64,000 bases of DNA from UBA668 sp039796575 (GCA_039796575.1 JBDKJP010000061.1:1-64000); one strand, 5' to 3'; positions 26,081-35,493 are shown, numbered from the stretch's first letter. Program-made: numbers and translations. Notes: a model not told the origin generated them from the letters alone.

Positions 26081-27425
26081 CGGGGAGGAGGACGCCGGGG
26101 TTGAGGATGCCGTGGGGGTCGAGCGCGTGTTTCACGGCGCGCAGTGCGGCCACGGTGTCGGCGCCCTGCAGGCGTTCGAGCCACGCGGTCTTGGCGACGC
26201 CGATGCCGTGCTCGGCGCTGATGGTGCCACCGAGCTCGATGGCCGTGGACAGCACGGCCTCGGTGACCTCGGCGGCCCGATCGGTGGCACCGAGCACGTT
26301 GACGTGCACGTTGCCCTCGGCGAGGTGGCCGAACACGATGAGCTCCGCACCGTCGATGGCGTCGACCACGGAAGTCACCCGGTCGAGCAGCTCGGCGAGC
26401 CTCGGCACGGGCACCGCGACGTCGAGCTTCAACGGCACGTCCTTCGCCCCGATGCCGATGGTGACGTGGTCGCGGATGCGGTAGAGCTGATCGCGCTGCG
26501 CGCCGAGGGCCATGACGCCACGCCGGTCGCCGATGAGCGCGGCGAGCTCCATCGCCGGGTCGCTGTGCGCCGCGCAGTCGACCATCACGAACGCGCCGGC
26601 GAAATCGACGGGCAGCGGCGGGCCGATGCCGAGGTGGTCGCACGCGACGTGCACGGCGGCGGGCATCAGCAACTCCACCGCATCGAGCGACGGCAGGGTG
26701 CGCAGCAGCGGCAGGAGGTCGACCGCGTCGGCCACCGACTCACAAGCCACGAGCGCCGCAGCGGTGTGCCGGTACCAAGGCACCAGCTTCAGACGGGCGG
26801 CGGTGACGATGGCGAGCGTGCCCTCGCTGCCGACGACGAGGCTCGGCAGGTGAGGCCCGGCGGTCTCCTTCGGCAGGCCGCGCATCTGGTCGACGACGCT
26901 GCCGTCGGCCAGCACGGCCTGGATGCCGGCCACCTGCGCGCGCATCGTGCCGAACCGCACGACCCGCGAGCCGCCCGCATTGGTGCTCACCGCACCGCCC
27001 ACGGTCGCGGTGGCCCTCGCACCCCAGTCGACGGCGAAGTCGACACCGGCGGTGCGGGCGTGCTGCTGCAGCGCCTCGATGGTGACACCGGCGCCGGCGG
27101 TGACCTGCATGGCCAACGTGTCGACCGGGTCGAGGCGCGTCAGGCGCTGCGTGCTCAGCACCACCTCACCGGCGCGCGGCACGCTGCCGCCCACGAGCCC
27201 GGTGTTGCCGCCCTGCGGCACGATGGCCACGCCTTCCGCGGCACAGGCTCGCACCACGGCGGCCACTTCGTCGACGTCGCCGGGACGCACCACCGCACGA
27301 GCGGTGCCGTGGTACTTGCCCAACCAGTCGGTCTCGTACGTCGCGCGCACGTCGTCGTCGACCAGCACGTGGTCGGCGCCGACGACGTCGCGCAGCGCGT
27401 CGACGAATGCGTCGGCCACCGTCAC
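26067..27425 (-). CDS. FAD-linked oxidase, D-lactate dehydrogenase/GlcD-like
   Basis: 452 residues, start GTG 27425 overlapping the LarA-like stop (GTGA). VAO/PCMH flavoprotein: PQGGNTGLVGG for FAD pyrophosphate binding, GSEGTLAIVT, GHLAEGNVHVNV and C-terminal SAEHGIGVAKT. This family oxidises 2-hydroxyacids such as D-lactate, glycolate or D-2-hydroxyglutarate to 2-oxoacids. The coupled LarA-like gene makes lactate a plausible substrate. Confidence 0.9.
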   Translation of the reverse strand: MTVADAFVDALRDVVGADHVLVDDDVRATYETDWLGKYHGTARAVVRPGDVDEVAAVVRACAAEGVAIVPQGGNTGLVGGSVPRAGEVVLSTQRLTRLDPVDTLAMQVTAGAGVTIEALQQHARTAGVDFAVDWGARATATVGGAVSTNAGGSRVVRFGTMRAQVAGIQAVLADGSVVDQMRGLPKETAGPHLPSLVVGSEGTLAIVTAARLKLVPWYRHTAAALVACESVADAVDLLPLLRTLPSLDAVELLMPAAVHVACDHLGIGPPLPVDFAGAFVMVDCAAHSDPAMELAALIGDRRGVMALGAQRDQLYRIRDHVTIGIGAKDVPLKLDVAVPVPRLAELLDRVTSVVDAIDGAELIVFGHLAEGNVHVNVLGATDRAAEVTEAVLSTAIELGGTISAEHGIGVAKTAWLERLQGADTVAALRAVKHALDPHGILNPGVLLPAPRT

Positions 27426-28678
27426 TCCACGATGGTGGCGCCGGCGGGCAGTTCGCCCAGCAGTGCGTCGCTCACCCAGCAACGGGTGAGGTGCAGGGTG
27501 CTCTCGATGCGCACGACGCGCTTGGGTTGGTCGAACGCACGGCCGCACATCGACAGCGCGGCCTTGATGCAGTCGTCCTCGCTGGGCAGCACCATCGGCA
27601 TGCGGCTGCGGCGCACCCCGGCGATGCCGGCGGTGAAGCAGTTGATGTAGGTCTTCTTCCAGTCGATCTGCACGGCGAGCGACGACGGGATGAAATCGGC
27701 GAAGCCCACGCCCAGCACGTTGCCGCCCGACACCGGCGTGATCGACAGCAGCACGATGGTGCTCACGTCCGGCTCCTGGAGGTCGGCGAGGCCGTGCACC
27801 CAGAAGCGGCCGGTGACGTTGGGGTCCATCGTGGTGCCGCTGATGTCCTTGCCGCCCTTCTCCACGATGAGCACGTCGATCTGCGGGAACGGCAGCGCGG
27901 GCACCAGCGTGCGCGCGTAGTCGGTGAGCTCGCGTTCGAGGTCGCCGCCGACATCGGTGGACGTGAGCGCCTGCACGCGCACCACTTCGCCGCTGGCCGA
28001 CTCGAGCGAGGCCACACCACCGAGCAGTCGGCCGGTGCCGCGCAGTGCCTCGATGCCGTCGAGGATGCGGTTGCGCATCTCGACCGGTCCGCACGCGTGG
28101 ATCTGCGCCGCGCCGGGCTGCTTGCCGAACCCGACCACGGCCATCTTCGTGCAGCCGCTCTCGATGGGTCCCTTGAAGCACGTGTGCGGCTTCACCCGGT
28201 TGACGGGGAAGATGCGGTCGGCACCGGCGGCGTGACGGTCGAGGTAGAGCGGCATGCCACTGGGCGTGCGGGCCACTTCCACCGTCTCCATCGAGGCGCG
28301 GATCTCGGCGCCGATGGCCTCCTCGGTCATGCCGAGCGATTCGAGCATCGCCTTCTGGCCTTCGGCCGTGGCGCCACCGTGGCTGCCCATCGCCGGCACC
28401 ACGAACGGCTCGGCGCCGAGCGCGCGCAGACCACTGATGACGCCGCGCAGCAGGCCGACGCGATCGGTGAGGCCACGGCTGCCGCCGCCCACGGCCACGG
28501 TCATGCCGGGCGTGACGTGCCCGGCGAGGCGGGCCACCACGTCGTCGTGCGCGGCCTGCGCGACGTCGCCGATGGGCTCGGGTTGCGGCACGGGCAGCGT
28601 CACCTCGGTGAGCGCCGGCACCTTCAGATCGGGGTGGAACGGCAGCTCCACCCCCTGCACCAATTGGTCCCAGTTCAC
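27422..28678 (-). CDS. Lactate racemase-like protein (LarA domain)
   Basis: 418 residues from GTG 28678 (GGAGGGG 12 bases upstream; an in-frame ATG at 28730 exists but overlaps the divergent gene start). LarA-type features: TVAVGGGSRGLTD, VPAMGSHGGAT, NRVKPHTCFKG and CTKMAVVGFGKQPGA, with the His/Lys region where LarA holds its nickel-pincer cofactor. LarA interconverts D- and L-lactate; many homologs act on other hydroxyacids. The cofactor genes larBCE are not in this window. Translationally coupled to the D-lactate-type dehydrogenase. Confidence 0.82.
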   Translation of the reverse strand: MNWDQLVQGVELPFHPDLKVPALTEVTLPVPQPEPIGDVAQAAHDDVVARLAGHVTPGMTVAVGGGSRGLTDRVGLLRGVISGLRALGAEPFVVPAMGSHGGATAEGQKAMLESLGMTEEAIGAEIRASMETVEVARTPSGMPLYLDRHAAGADRIFPVNRVKPHTCFKGPIESGCTKMAVVGFGKQPGAAQIHACGPVEMRNRILDGIEALRGTGRLLGGVASLESASGEVVRVQALTSTDVGGDLERELTDYARTLVPALPFPQIDVLIVEKGGKDISGTTMDPNVTGRFWVHGLADLQEPDVSTIVLLSITPVSGGNVLGVGFADFIPSSLAVQIDWKKTYINCFTAGIAGVRRSRMPMVLPSEDDCIKAALSMCGRAFDQPKRVVRIESTLHLTRCWVSDALLGELPAGATIVE

Positions 28679-28730
28679 GTCGTCACCGTACCCCTCCGGG
28701 CGCGAGGGGCGACAGGTAGGGTGCCCGACC

Positions 28731-29894
28731 ATGACCTCTTGGCGAGTGATCCTCGCGGCCGGCCTGGTGTTCAGCGTCGCCGCATGTTCCGACGACGGTT
28801 CTTCTGCGGGCGACACCACGGTCGCGGTCGAGAGCTCGGCGTCCGAGACCACGGTTGCCGCGGAGACCACCGTGGCCGAGACCGTCGAGCCCGTGGCCCC
28901 CGAGACCACCGCCGCGCAGGAGCCCGAGTGGGAGGCCGTCACGGCGCCCGCCGACTGCATGTGCAGCGACGGCAGCGGGTTCACCTACTTCGTGCGCAAG
29001 GCCGACCCGACGAAGGTGGTGTTCTACCTCGAGGGTGGCGGTGCGTGCTTCGACGCCGGCACCTGCGGCCCCGACAGCTCTGCCTTCAAGCGCACCGTCG
29101 GCGCCGGTCCGAACGACCGCACTACAGGCGTGTTCGACTTCGGCGACCCGCGCAACCCGTTCGACGGGTGGAGCATCGTGTACGTGCCGTACTGCACGGG
29201 CGACGTGCACGTCGGCAACAACACGATGGACTACGGCAACGGCATCGTGATCGAGCACAAGGGCGCGGTGAACGGCACGGCGGCGCTGAACGCGATGGCC
29301 GAGCGGTTCCCCGATGCCACCGAGCTGGTGGTCACCGGCGAGAGCGCGGGCTCGGTGCCCACGCCCATGTACGCCGGCCTGGCCAGCGACCTGCTGCCCG
29401 ACGCGCGCATCACCGTGCTGGCCGACGGCTCGGGCGCCTACCCCGACATCCCCGCCATCAACGCGTACATCGGTGGCAACTGGGGCACGTTGAACGCCGT
29501 GCCCGACTGGCCCGAGAACGAGGGCATGACGGCCGAGCAGTGGAGCTTCCCCGGTCTGTTCATCCAGTCGTGGAAGCACGCGCCCGACATCACGTTCGCC
29601 CGTCACGACTATGCGTTCGACGAGACGCAGGCGTTCTTCTCGAGCCTCGCCGGCATCGCGGCCGACGACCTCGTGTCGTTGATCGACAAGAACGAGGCGC
29701 AGATCGAGGCCGCGGGTGTCGACCTGTTCAGTTACATCTCGCCCGGCGACAGCCACACCGTGCTCGGCAAGCCCGACTTCTACACCGACACGCAGAACGA
29801 CGTCGCGTTCGTCGACTGGGTGACCGCGCTGGTGGCGGGTGAGCCGGTCACCGACAACCACTGCAACACCACCGCGAACGGGTGCCGAGCATGA
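28731..29894 (+). CDS. Pectinacetylesterase/NOTUM-like lipoprotein hydrolase
   Basis: 387 residues. Leader MTSWRVILAAGLVFSVAAC predicts lipidation at Cys19; a Thr/Glu-rich spacer (to about 60) follows. The catalytic domain matches the pectinacetylesterase/NOTUM alpha/beta-hydrolase family: VVFYLEGGGACFD (oxyanion region), VYVPYCTGDVH, VVTGESAGSVPT (nucleophile Ser), and SPGDSHTVL with the Asp/His region. It removes O-acyl groups outside the cell. TAGGGT lies 8 bases before ATG. It overlaps the next gene by ATGA. Confidence 0.88.
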   Translation: MTSWRVILAAGLVFSVAACSDDGSSAGDTTVAVESSASETTVAAETTVAETVEPVAPETTAAQEPEWEAVTAPADCMCSDGSGFTYFVRKADPTKVVFYLEGGGACFDAGTCGPDSSAFKRTVGAGPNDRTTGVFDFGDPRNPFDGWSIVYVPYCTGDVHVGNNTMDYGNGIVIEHKGAVNGTAALNAMAERFPDATELVVTGESAGSVPTPMYAGLASDLLPDARITVLADGSGAYPDIPAINAYIGGNWGTLNAVPDWPENEGMTAEQWSFPGLFIQSWKHAPDITFARHDYAFDETQAFFSSLAGIAADDLVSLIDKNEAQIEAAGVDLFSYISPGDSHTVLGKPDFYTDTQNDVAFVDWVTALVAGEPVTDNHCNTTANGCRA

Positions 29895-31129
29895 CGATGG
29901 AACACGTCGTGGTCGTCGGCGCGTCGCTCGCCGGGCTGCGCGCCTGCGAGTCGTTGCGCACCGAGGAGTTCACCGGCCGCATCACGCTGGTCGGCGCGGA
30001 GCGCGAGCTGCCGTACGACCGTCCGCCGCTGTCGAAGAAGGTGCTCGCCGGTGAGTGGGAGGTCGATCGCATCCGGTTGCGCAAGGCCGAGGAGTTCGAG
30101 TCGCTCGGTCTCGACCTGCGCCTCGGTGTGCGCGCCACGGGCCTCGACACCGATGCCCGCACCATCACGCTCGACGACGGCAGCACGGTCGGCTACGAGG
30201 GTCTCGTCATCGCCACCGGCTCGGCGCCGCGTCGCGTGCCGAACCAGCAGCCGCTCGACGGCGTGCTCGAACTGCGCACCCTCGCCGACTCGGTGAACCT
30301 GCGCGACCGCATCGCCGACGGCAACGCACGCGTCGTCATCATCGGTGCCGGCTTCATCGGCCTCGAGGTGGCGGCCACCGCGCGCCAGAAGGGTTGCACG
30401 GTCACCGTGCTCGAGGGCGCGCCGGCCCCGATGATCCGCGGCCTCGGCGTGGAGATGGGCATCGCGGTCGCGGGCGTGCACCCGCGCAACGGCGTCGACC
30501 TGCGGTGCGGCGTGCAGGTGCGCGGCATCGAGGGCGAGCACGGCAAGGTCACCGGCGTCACGCTGGCCGACGGCACGTTCATCCCTGCCGATGCGGTCGT
30601 GGTCGGTGTGGGTGTTGCCCCCGCCACCGAGTGGCTCGACGACACGCCGCTCGCGTTGCGCGACGGCATCGTGTGCGACCCGACGCTGTTCACCGGCGTG
30701 CCCGGTGTGTACGCGGCGGGCGACTGCGTGCGCTGGCCGAACCTGGTGTTCGAGGGCCACGACGACTGCGAGATGCGCGTCGAGCACTGGACCAACGCCG
30801 CCGAGCAGGGTGCCGCTGCGGCGCGCAACCTGTTGGCGGTGAGCCGCGGCCAGGAGCCCGAGGCGTATCGCAGCGTGCCGTTCTTCTGGAGCGACCAGTT
30901 CGACAGCCGCATCCAGTTCGTCGGCCGCGCCCACGGTGGCGACGACGTGCACGTGTTCGCCGGCAGCACCGACGGCGCGTTCGCCGCGCTCTACGGGTGG
31001 GAGGGTCGCCTGCGCGGTGTGCTCGGCGTGAGTATGCCGAAGATGGTGATGCCGTTCCGTGCGCTGCTGAACGAACGCGCCAGCTGGGACGACGCCCTCG
31101 CCAAGGCCGCCGCCCTCACCGCCGGCTGA
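29891..31129 (+). CDS. FAD/NAD-dependent ferredoxin reductase
   Basis: 412 residues. Rubredoxin/ferredoxin-NAD reductase family as used by dioxygenases and cytochromes P450: VVVVGASLAGLRAC (FAD), PYDRPPLSKK, VIIGAGFIGLEVA (NADH), GVPGVYAAGDC, and a C-terminal ~80-residue domain with VPFFWSDQFD. It passes electrons from NAD(P)H to a ferredoxin; no ferredoxin or oxygenase is adjacent. Start ATG 29891 overlaps the esterase stop. Confidence 0.93.
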   Translation: MTMEHVVVVGASLAGLRACESLRTEEFTGRITLVGAERELPYDRPPLSKKVLAGEWEVDRIRLRKAEEFESLGLDLRLGVRATGLDTDARTITLDDGSTVGYEGLVIATGSAPRRVPNQQPLDGVLELRTLADSVNLRDRIADGNARVVIIGAGFIGLEVAATARQKGCTVTVLEGAPAPMIRGLGVEMGIAVAGVHPRNGVDLRCGVQVRGIEGEHGKVTGVTLADGTFIPADAVVVGVGVAPATEWLDDTPLALRDGIVCDPTLFTGVPGVYAAGDCVRWPNLVFEGHDDCEMRVEHWTNAAEQGAAAARNLLAVSRGQEPEAYRSVPFFWSDQFDSRIQFVGRAHGGDDVHVFAGSTDGAFAALYGWEGRLRGVLGVSMPKMVMPFRALLNERASWDDALAKAAALTAG

Positions 31130-31134
31130 CTCGG

Positions 31135-31215
31135 GGTTTCTGGGCGTCGCTCGTCCCACTTCGGCTTCTGGGCGTGATGCGTCCCGGAAACCGGGACGGA
31201 GCGCACCCAGTTGCG
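31135..31215 (+). repeat. Dispersed 3'-end repeat, copy C
   Basis: Starts 5 bp after the reductase stop, sense orientation. Two TTCTGGGCGT...CGTCCC modules, the second forming the hairpin CGTCCCGG-AAA-CCGGGACG. It ends just before the -10 box of tRNA-Thr, so it may insulate the tRNA promoter from readthrough. Confidence 0.85.
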
Positions 31216-31235
31216 CGCCGTAGAATCGCTCCGTC

Positions 31236-31311
31236 GCCGGGTTAGCTCAGTTGGTAGAGCAACGCACTTGTAATGCGTAGGTCAAGGGTTCGACCCCCTT
31301 ATCCGGCTCCA
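31236..31311 (+). tRNA. tRNA-Thr (anticodon TGT)
   Basis: Complete cloverleaf: acceptor GCCGGGT/ATCCGGC, D-loop TAGCTCAGTTGGTAGAGC, anticodon loop CTTGTAA (TGT at 31269-31271), T-arm GGGTTCGACCCCC, discriminator T and encoded CCA (31309-31311). TAGAAT at 31221-31226 is the probable -10 box. Confidence 0.97.
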
Positions 31312-31315
31312 GTGG

Positions 31316-34009
31316 TCAGCGGCGACCCGAAGCCGCGGGTGTGGCCAACAGGTCGCGGCGCAACGTGGTGAGCTTCGGCGACGGCGCGGCGAGCGACCAC
31401 GAGTCGGCCAGCAGCGACCGCTCGTACGCCTCCCACTCTTGTCGCACACCGGCCAGGTCGCCGCGTGCCGCGTGGGCCCGCATTCGAAGTGCCACCAACT
31501 CTTCGTGTCCTGGGAGCACCCTCAGTCCCTGGCCTGTCGCCCAGAACACGCCGTCGATGTCGTCGGCCTCGAGGTACCACTCGGCGAGCTGCGCGGCCGC
31601 CCCGGTGGCGAGGAGCACGAGCGACGACGTGTGACCGCCTGCGTCGGGCCACAGGTAGGAGGTGCCGGCGAACGGCAGGTCGGTGACGAGCGCGAGGCCG
31701 TCGCGAAGCACCTCCATCGCCGCCGGGCGCGGCATCGAACGCGCCGCCGTGGTGCGCAACGCCAGCAGCTCCGCGTCGGTCACCACGAGCGGATGCAACG
31801 GCAGGTCGTCGGTGAGCGTGCGGCCGATCCACTCGTCCCCATCGGGCGGCGCCACGACACGCGCCATCGAACGCCGCGCTTCGGACACGACGTTCGCGAA
31901 CGACGCGTCGCGCACCCCGACGTCCCACAGGTCGGCTCGAGCACTCGACCGCGTCGGCCGCTTGCGGTGCTGGCTCAGCCAGACGACGAGCTCCAACGCC
32001 TTCGAGCGGTCGAACTCGACACGCGTCCTCGACGCGGCCACCACGTCGACGGGGCCGAGGACCTTCACCATCAGCGCCCACGGCGGGTCGTCGTAGGTCA
32101 GGCGGGTCGGATCGATGAACGTGTCGTCGGCCGAGCACACCTCTCGAGCGATCGGCATGCTCGTGATCGGCGCCGCGGCCGAGTCGACGAGGTCGACCAC
32201 GGCCGACACCTGCGTGTCGTCGAGACCCACCGGCCGCACTTCCAACCCGAGCGGATGCACCACGTGGCGCGCACCGTCGAACTTGAGCACGCAGGCCGCA
32301 TCCACATCGCCGCACAGCAGCACCGCGAGCCCGCGGCCACCTCCGATCTCGACGAGCTGGTCGACGTCGATGGGCGCATCGATGACGAGCAGCGTCGGCT
32401 CGTACAACTCCCCCGTCGCCGACGCTCGCAACTCGAGAGTGGACGACCGACGCGCTGCGAGCGCGACGCCGGCCGCGGCGCCCACCGCGACGGGCAGCGC
32501 ATCGGCCATATCGCCGAGCCGCTCCACATCGGGCAGACGTGGGTCGGTGGCCACTCCGGCCACCAACAACTTCGCGTGGTCCCGGAACGGCGAATAGGCG
32601 AACGACGCCACGGCGGCGCGCAGCACACCGGCCGCGTTCGGCGTGTCGACGGCCACCGTGCCCCAGGCCTCTGCGTCGACGTAGAGGTCGCCGCCGTCGG
32701 GTGTGGTGCCGACGTGCCACAGCGCCGGGCACGGCTGCAACGCATCACCGGCCGCCACACCGAGGTCGCCGAGCGACACCTGCGCGCCGAGCGTCCAGGT
32801 GCACTCCACGACATCGAGGTGCCAACGTGGATCGGACGGCACCGCCGCGCCGCGGAGGTGGAGTCGGATGTCGCCGCGCTCACCCGCCCACACCGCGAGC
32901 ACCGCGGCGTGCTGCGCGGCGAGGTCGCGCGCCGCGGCACGAAGGGCGATGTCGACACGTGCCACGCGCTCGTCGGCGTGCAGCGCGCGCAACTGCAGCT
33001 CGGTGCGTGCCTGCTCGAAGGTCGGCGTCACGACCGCATCACCGGGGAGGCTCGCCCGGAGGCCACGGCGCCTCGCGCCCCGCACCGCGGCGAGCGCACC
33101 GGCCGACAACAGCACGGCCGCGCCGAGCTCGGTGACCCCGATGCCGTCGTCGTGACTCGGTGCGTCGTCCACCACCACCGTGGGGCCCGGCACCGACGCC
33201 ACCGAGGGCGCTACCGTCGTCGGTGTCGGGGCGGGCACCGTGGTCACCACGCTGGCGGGCACGACGACCGCCGGCGCGTCCACGACCGGCGCGTCCACGG
33301 TCGGCAACTCCACCACCGGCACCCCCACCATCGGCACCTGCTCCGCAATCACGGGCGCTGGCGATGCGGGGGCGTCCGCCGGCTCGAGCAGCACGGTCTC
33401 CCCCGGCAGGATCAGCGACGGGTCGCGGTGCCCCAACCGCTCCACGTTCCAGTCCATCAGCGCTTCGGTGGCCATGTGCACTTCGGTCGGCGTGGGGTCG
33501 CGGCCGAACACGGTGGTGAGGTGCGCGTCGGCGATGGCCCAGTACGAGTCGCCGGGCTCCACCACGTGCGTCGCGACCCCCGACGGCAGCACCACCGGCG
33601 CCGCGCCCGGCGCGGCCAGCCCGTGACCGGCGAGACCGGTCATCAGCGCCGAGGCCGACACCGACCCGATGGCGGCGACGCGCACCAGCCCGCGCACCCA
33701 GCGCACGGGTCCCTCGCCACGCGGCATGGCGGCGAGCCGTTCGGGGTCGCGGCGAGCCGCGGTGACGCGCACCATCTCCGCGAGTGCCGTGACGGCGAAC
33801 CACGACCAGAGCAACAGGAACATCGCCGAACCGAGGTGCACCACGAAACCGGTGTCCACGGTGCGCGACTGCCACGCATCGCGCCACTGCGCCGCGGACG
33901 GCCATGGCGCGCCGACCGTGAGCAGTACGGCGACGGGCACGCCCGCGAGCAGGATCACCAGCACCGCCAAGGCGGCGACGCGAACGAGGAGACGGATGAA
34001 CGATCGCAC
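31316..34009 (-). CDS. Membrane protein with LysM and BTAD-type C-terminal domain, end of Tad operon
   Basis: 897 residues from GTG 34009 (AAAGGA six bases upstream). Membrane segments at about 8-33, 60-80 and 110-133; LysM-like domain THVVEPGDSYWAIADAHL to LILPGETVLL (about 147-210); a Val/Pro/Thr linker; a further hydrophobic segment near 290-310; and a long cytoplasmic part. The last ~250 residues resemble the winged-helix plus helical-repeat BTAD layout of SARP regulators (VKVLGPVDVV, LELVVWLSQHRKRPT, then HEELVALRMRAHAARGD). Proteins of this architecture accompany Tad/Flp clusters in actinobacteria; the role is unknown, perhaps wall-sensing regulation. Confidence 0.75.
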   Translation of the reverse strand: MRSFIRLLVRVAALAVLVILLAGVPVAVLLTVGAPWPSAAQWRDAWQSRTVDTGFVVHLGSAMFLLLWSWFAVTALAEMVRVTAARRDPERLAAMPRGEGPVRWVRGLVRVAAIGSVSASALMTGLAGHGLAAPGAAPVVLPSGVATHVVEPGDSYWAIADAHLTTVFGRDPTPTEVHMATEALMDWNVERLGHRDPSLILPGETVLLEPADAPASPAPVIAEQVPMVGVPVVELPTVDAPVVDAPAVVVPASVVTTVPAPTPTTVAPSVASVPGPTVVVDDAPSHDDGIGVTELGAAVLLSAGALAAVRGARRRGLRASLPGDAVVTPTFEQARTELQLRALHADERVARVDIALRAAARDLAAQHAAVLAVWAGERGDIRLHLRGAAVPSDPRWHLDVVECTWTLGAQVSLGDLGVAAGDALQPCPALWHVGTTPDGGDLYVDAEAWGTVAVDTPNAAGVLRAAVASFAYSPFRDHAKLLVAGVATDPRLPDVERLGDMADALPVAVGAAAGVALAARRSSTLELRASATGELYEPTLLVIDAPIDVDQLVEIGGGRGLAVLLCGDVDAACVLKFDGARHVVHPLGLEVRPVGLDDTQVSAVVDLVDSAAAPITSMPIAREVCSADDTFIDPTRLTYDDPPWALMVKVLGPVDVVAASRTRVEFDRSKALELVVWLSQHRKRPTRSSARADLWDVGVRDASFANVVSEARRSMARVVAPPDGDEWIGRTLTDDLPLHPLVVTDAELLALRTTAARSMPRPAAMEVLRDGLALVTDLPFAGTSYLWPDAGGHTSSLVLLATGAAAQLAEWYLEADDIDGVFWATGQGLRVLPGHEELVALRMRAHAARGDLAGVRQEWEAYERSLLADSWSLAAPSPKLTTLRRDLLATPAASGRR

Positions 34010-34024
34010 GATCGGTCCTTTCGA

Positions 34025-34414
34025 TCAGTCGGAGTAGACGATGCGCGCGATGCCGGTGGCTCGCACGGTGAGGGTGGACACGCCACCGAGGACGAGGAAG
34101 ACGGCGCGACGTCGTTCGACGACCGTGACGCGCACCGAGTCGCGGCCCACCACCACGGTCACGTCGGCTGCGGGGACACCGGCCGCCGCCGTCGATGCGA
34201 GCGCGGCCCGACGCGCAGTGACCGGGTCGAACGAGGCCACCGGCGTGGCCGTCGCGACCGCGGCACGGGCAGCCGCTTCCGCCGTGTTCGAGGCGTGACG
34301 CCGCGCCGACATCGCACGACCTCCATCGACCACCAGCCCGGCGCCGCCGAGCGTGATGAGCACCACCAGCATCAACGCCACGGAGATGGCGCCCCGGTCG
34401 CTCGAGCGGTTCAT
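34025..34414 (-). CDS. TadG-like pilus-assembly protein
   Basis: 129 residues. Short basic start MNRSSDRGAISVALML followed by one membrane segment, the TadE/TadG N-terminal layout (DRG then hydrophobic). The rest is a small extracytoplasmic domain. Start ATG 34414 overlaps the upstream stop (ATGA). It may be a minor pseudopilin of the Flp pilus. Confidence 0.75.
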   Translation of the reverse strand: MNRSSDRGAISVALMLVVLITLGGAGLVVDGGRAMSARRHASNTAEAAARAAVATATPVASFDPVTARRAALASTAAAGVPAADVTVVVGRDSVRVTVVERRRAVFLVLGGVSTLTVRATGIARIVYSD

Positions 34415-34836
34415 CGCTGGTACCGATCGACCGGCTGCATGTCGCTCATCGACACGGTGCGGACGCCGGGCGACCACACGCCCGTCAGCGACTGGTTGCG
34501 CACCACGCAGCTCACACGCACGGTCACCGAGCCGCCCTGCCACGTGCCGGTGGGTGACGGCACCCACGACGTCGACGCCGTCGCACCACCCCGGCACCGC
34601 GTGCGCAACGCCGACGCCGCAACGCTCGCCTGAGCCGCACGAGCCGCAGCGGCCGGATCGGGCGCCTGCGATGCCGCCCGAGCCGCCGCCTGGGCCGCGT
34701 TGGTGACCTGCACCCCGGCCGCGTGCAGGCGGCCGAGGAAGCCGAGGAACACGACGGCGACGATGCAGAACACGAGCAGGTACATCATCTCCACCGGTGT
34801 CGCGGTGCCCTCGTCGTCGGACCATCGGTACGACAT
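34411..34836 (-). CDS. TadE-like pseudopilin
   Basis: 141 residues. DDEGTATPVEMMYLLVF matches the TadE prepilin-like start: Gly, then Glu about six residues on, then a hydrophobic helix to about residue 38. The mature part has a pair of cysteines (RTRCRGG, VSCVVRN). It overlaps neighbours on both sides (TGATG and ATGA). Confidence 0.82.
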   Translation of the reverse strand: MSYRWSDDEGTATPVEMMYLLVFCIVAVVFLGFLGRLHAAGVQVTNAAQAAARAASQAPDPAAAARAAQASVAASALRTRCRGGATASTSWVPSPTGTWQGGSVTVRVSCVVRNQSLTGVWSPGVRTVSMSDMQPVDRYQR

Positions 34837-35210
34837 CACCCCTCCTTCGGCGCCGATTCGGTGACTCGCACGCGCATCCCGAGCATCGGGGCGACCACCC
34901 CAGGAGTTCGACCCTCGACGGTGACGGAGACGGTCGTGCCCGACGTGCACGACACCGTCGCGCCGCGCGCCCATCCGCCGCCGTGCGTCGCGATGGCCGA
35001 CCGCGCGGCGGCGACACCGAGTGCGCACGTGCCGTCGAATGCCGCCGCGACGCGAGCACCTTCCGCGGCCGCCTCGTCGAACACGTTCCGGGCATGCCAG
35101 TGCGCGCTGGTCTCCACCACCAGGAGCAGCGTGAACAGCAACGCGATCATGCCGAACAACATCTGTACCGACACGTCGACCGCGCCGCGATCGTCGCGTT
35201 GGGCGGACAT
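34836..35210 (-). CDS. TadE-like pseudopilin
   Basis: 124 residues. MSAQRDDRGAVDVSVQMLFG then a single hydrophobic helix (to about residue 32); C-terminal beta-rich part with two cysteines (GTCALG, VSCTSG). It starts 1 bp after the stop of the small upstream gene. Probable minor Flp-pilus component processed by the operon's own peptidase. Confidence 0.8.
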   Translation of the reverse strand: MSAQRDDRGAVDVSVQMLFGMIALLFTLLLVVETSAHWHARNVFDEAAAEGARVAAAFDGTCALGVAAARSAIATHGGGWARGATVSCTSGTTVSVTVEGRTPGVVAPMLGMRVRVTESAPKEG

Positions 35211-35211
35211 G

Positions 35212-35445
35212 TCAGGGCGCCACCGGGTCGGGCACGTTCGCCTTGGCCTGGTTGAACTTGGCCATGAAGAACGCCGTGGCTGCCATCGCGACGACGATGC
35301 CCACGGCGAGCCAGATCATCTTCGTGACCGCCTCGTCGACGCCCTCGTCGTCGTTCCGGTGCGACCACTCGTCGGTCAACCGGGCCCGCAGGCCACCGAA
35401 CGTCACTTGTACCCACACGGCGAGCGGGAGCAGTTGCTCGTTCAT
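35212..35445 (-). CDS. Small single-pass protein, candidate Flp pilin
   Basis: 77 residues; strong SD AGAGAGGAG. DDEGVDEAVTKMIWLAVGIV begins a hydrophobic helix (about 40-60) followed by a short polar tail. Position between TadC and the TadE proteins and small size fit the major Flp pilin, but the usual GxxxxEY processing motif is not exact, so this remains a proposal. Its own ribosome site (others rely on coupling) suggests higher expression. Confidence 0.6.
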   Translation of the reverse strand: MNEQLLPLAVWVQVTFGGLRARLTDEWSHRNDDEGVDEAVTKMIWLAVGIVVAMAATAFFMAKFNQAKANVPDPVAP

Positions 35446-35493
35446 CTCGCACTCCTCTCTTGCTGTTGTCGATGTCGATGTCGGGAGACGCGC

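Noticed and set aside
31439..34633. Very long open frame on the plus strand opposite the LysM/BTAD gene
   Set aside because: Arg/His-rich low-complexity translation without domains; it is the antisense shadow typical of high-GC codon bias, while the minus strand gives a coherent membrane protein in an operon.
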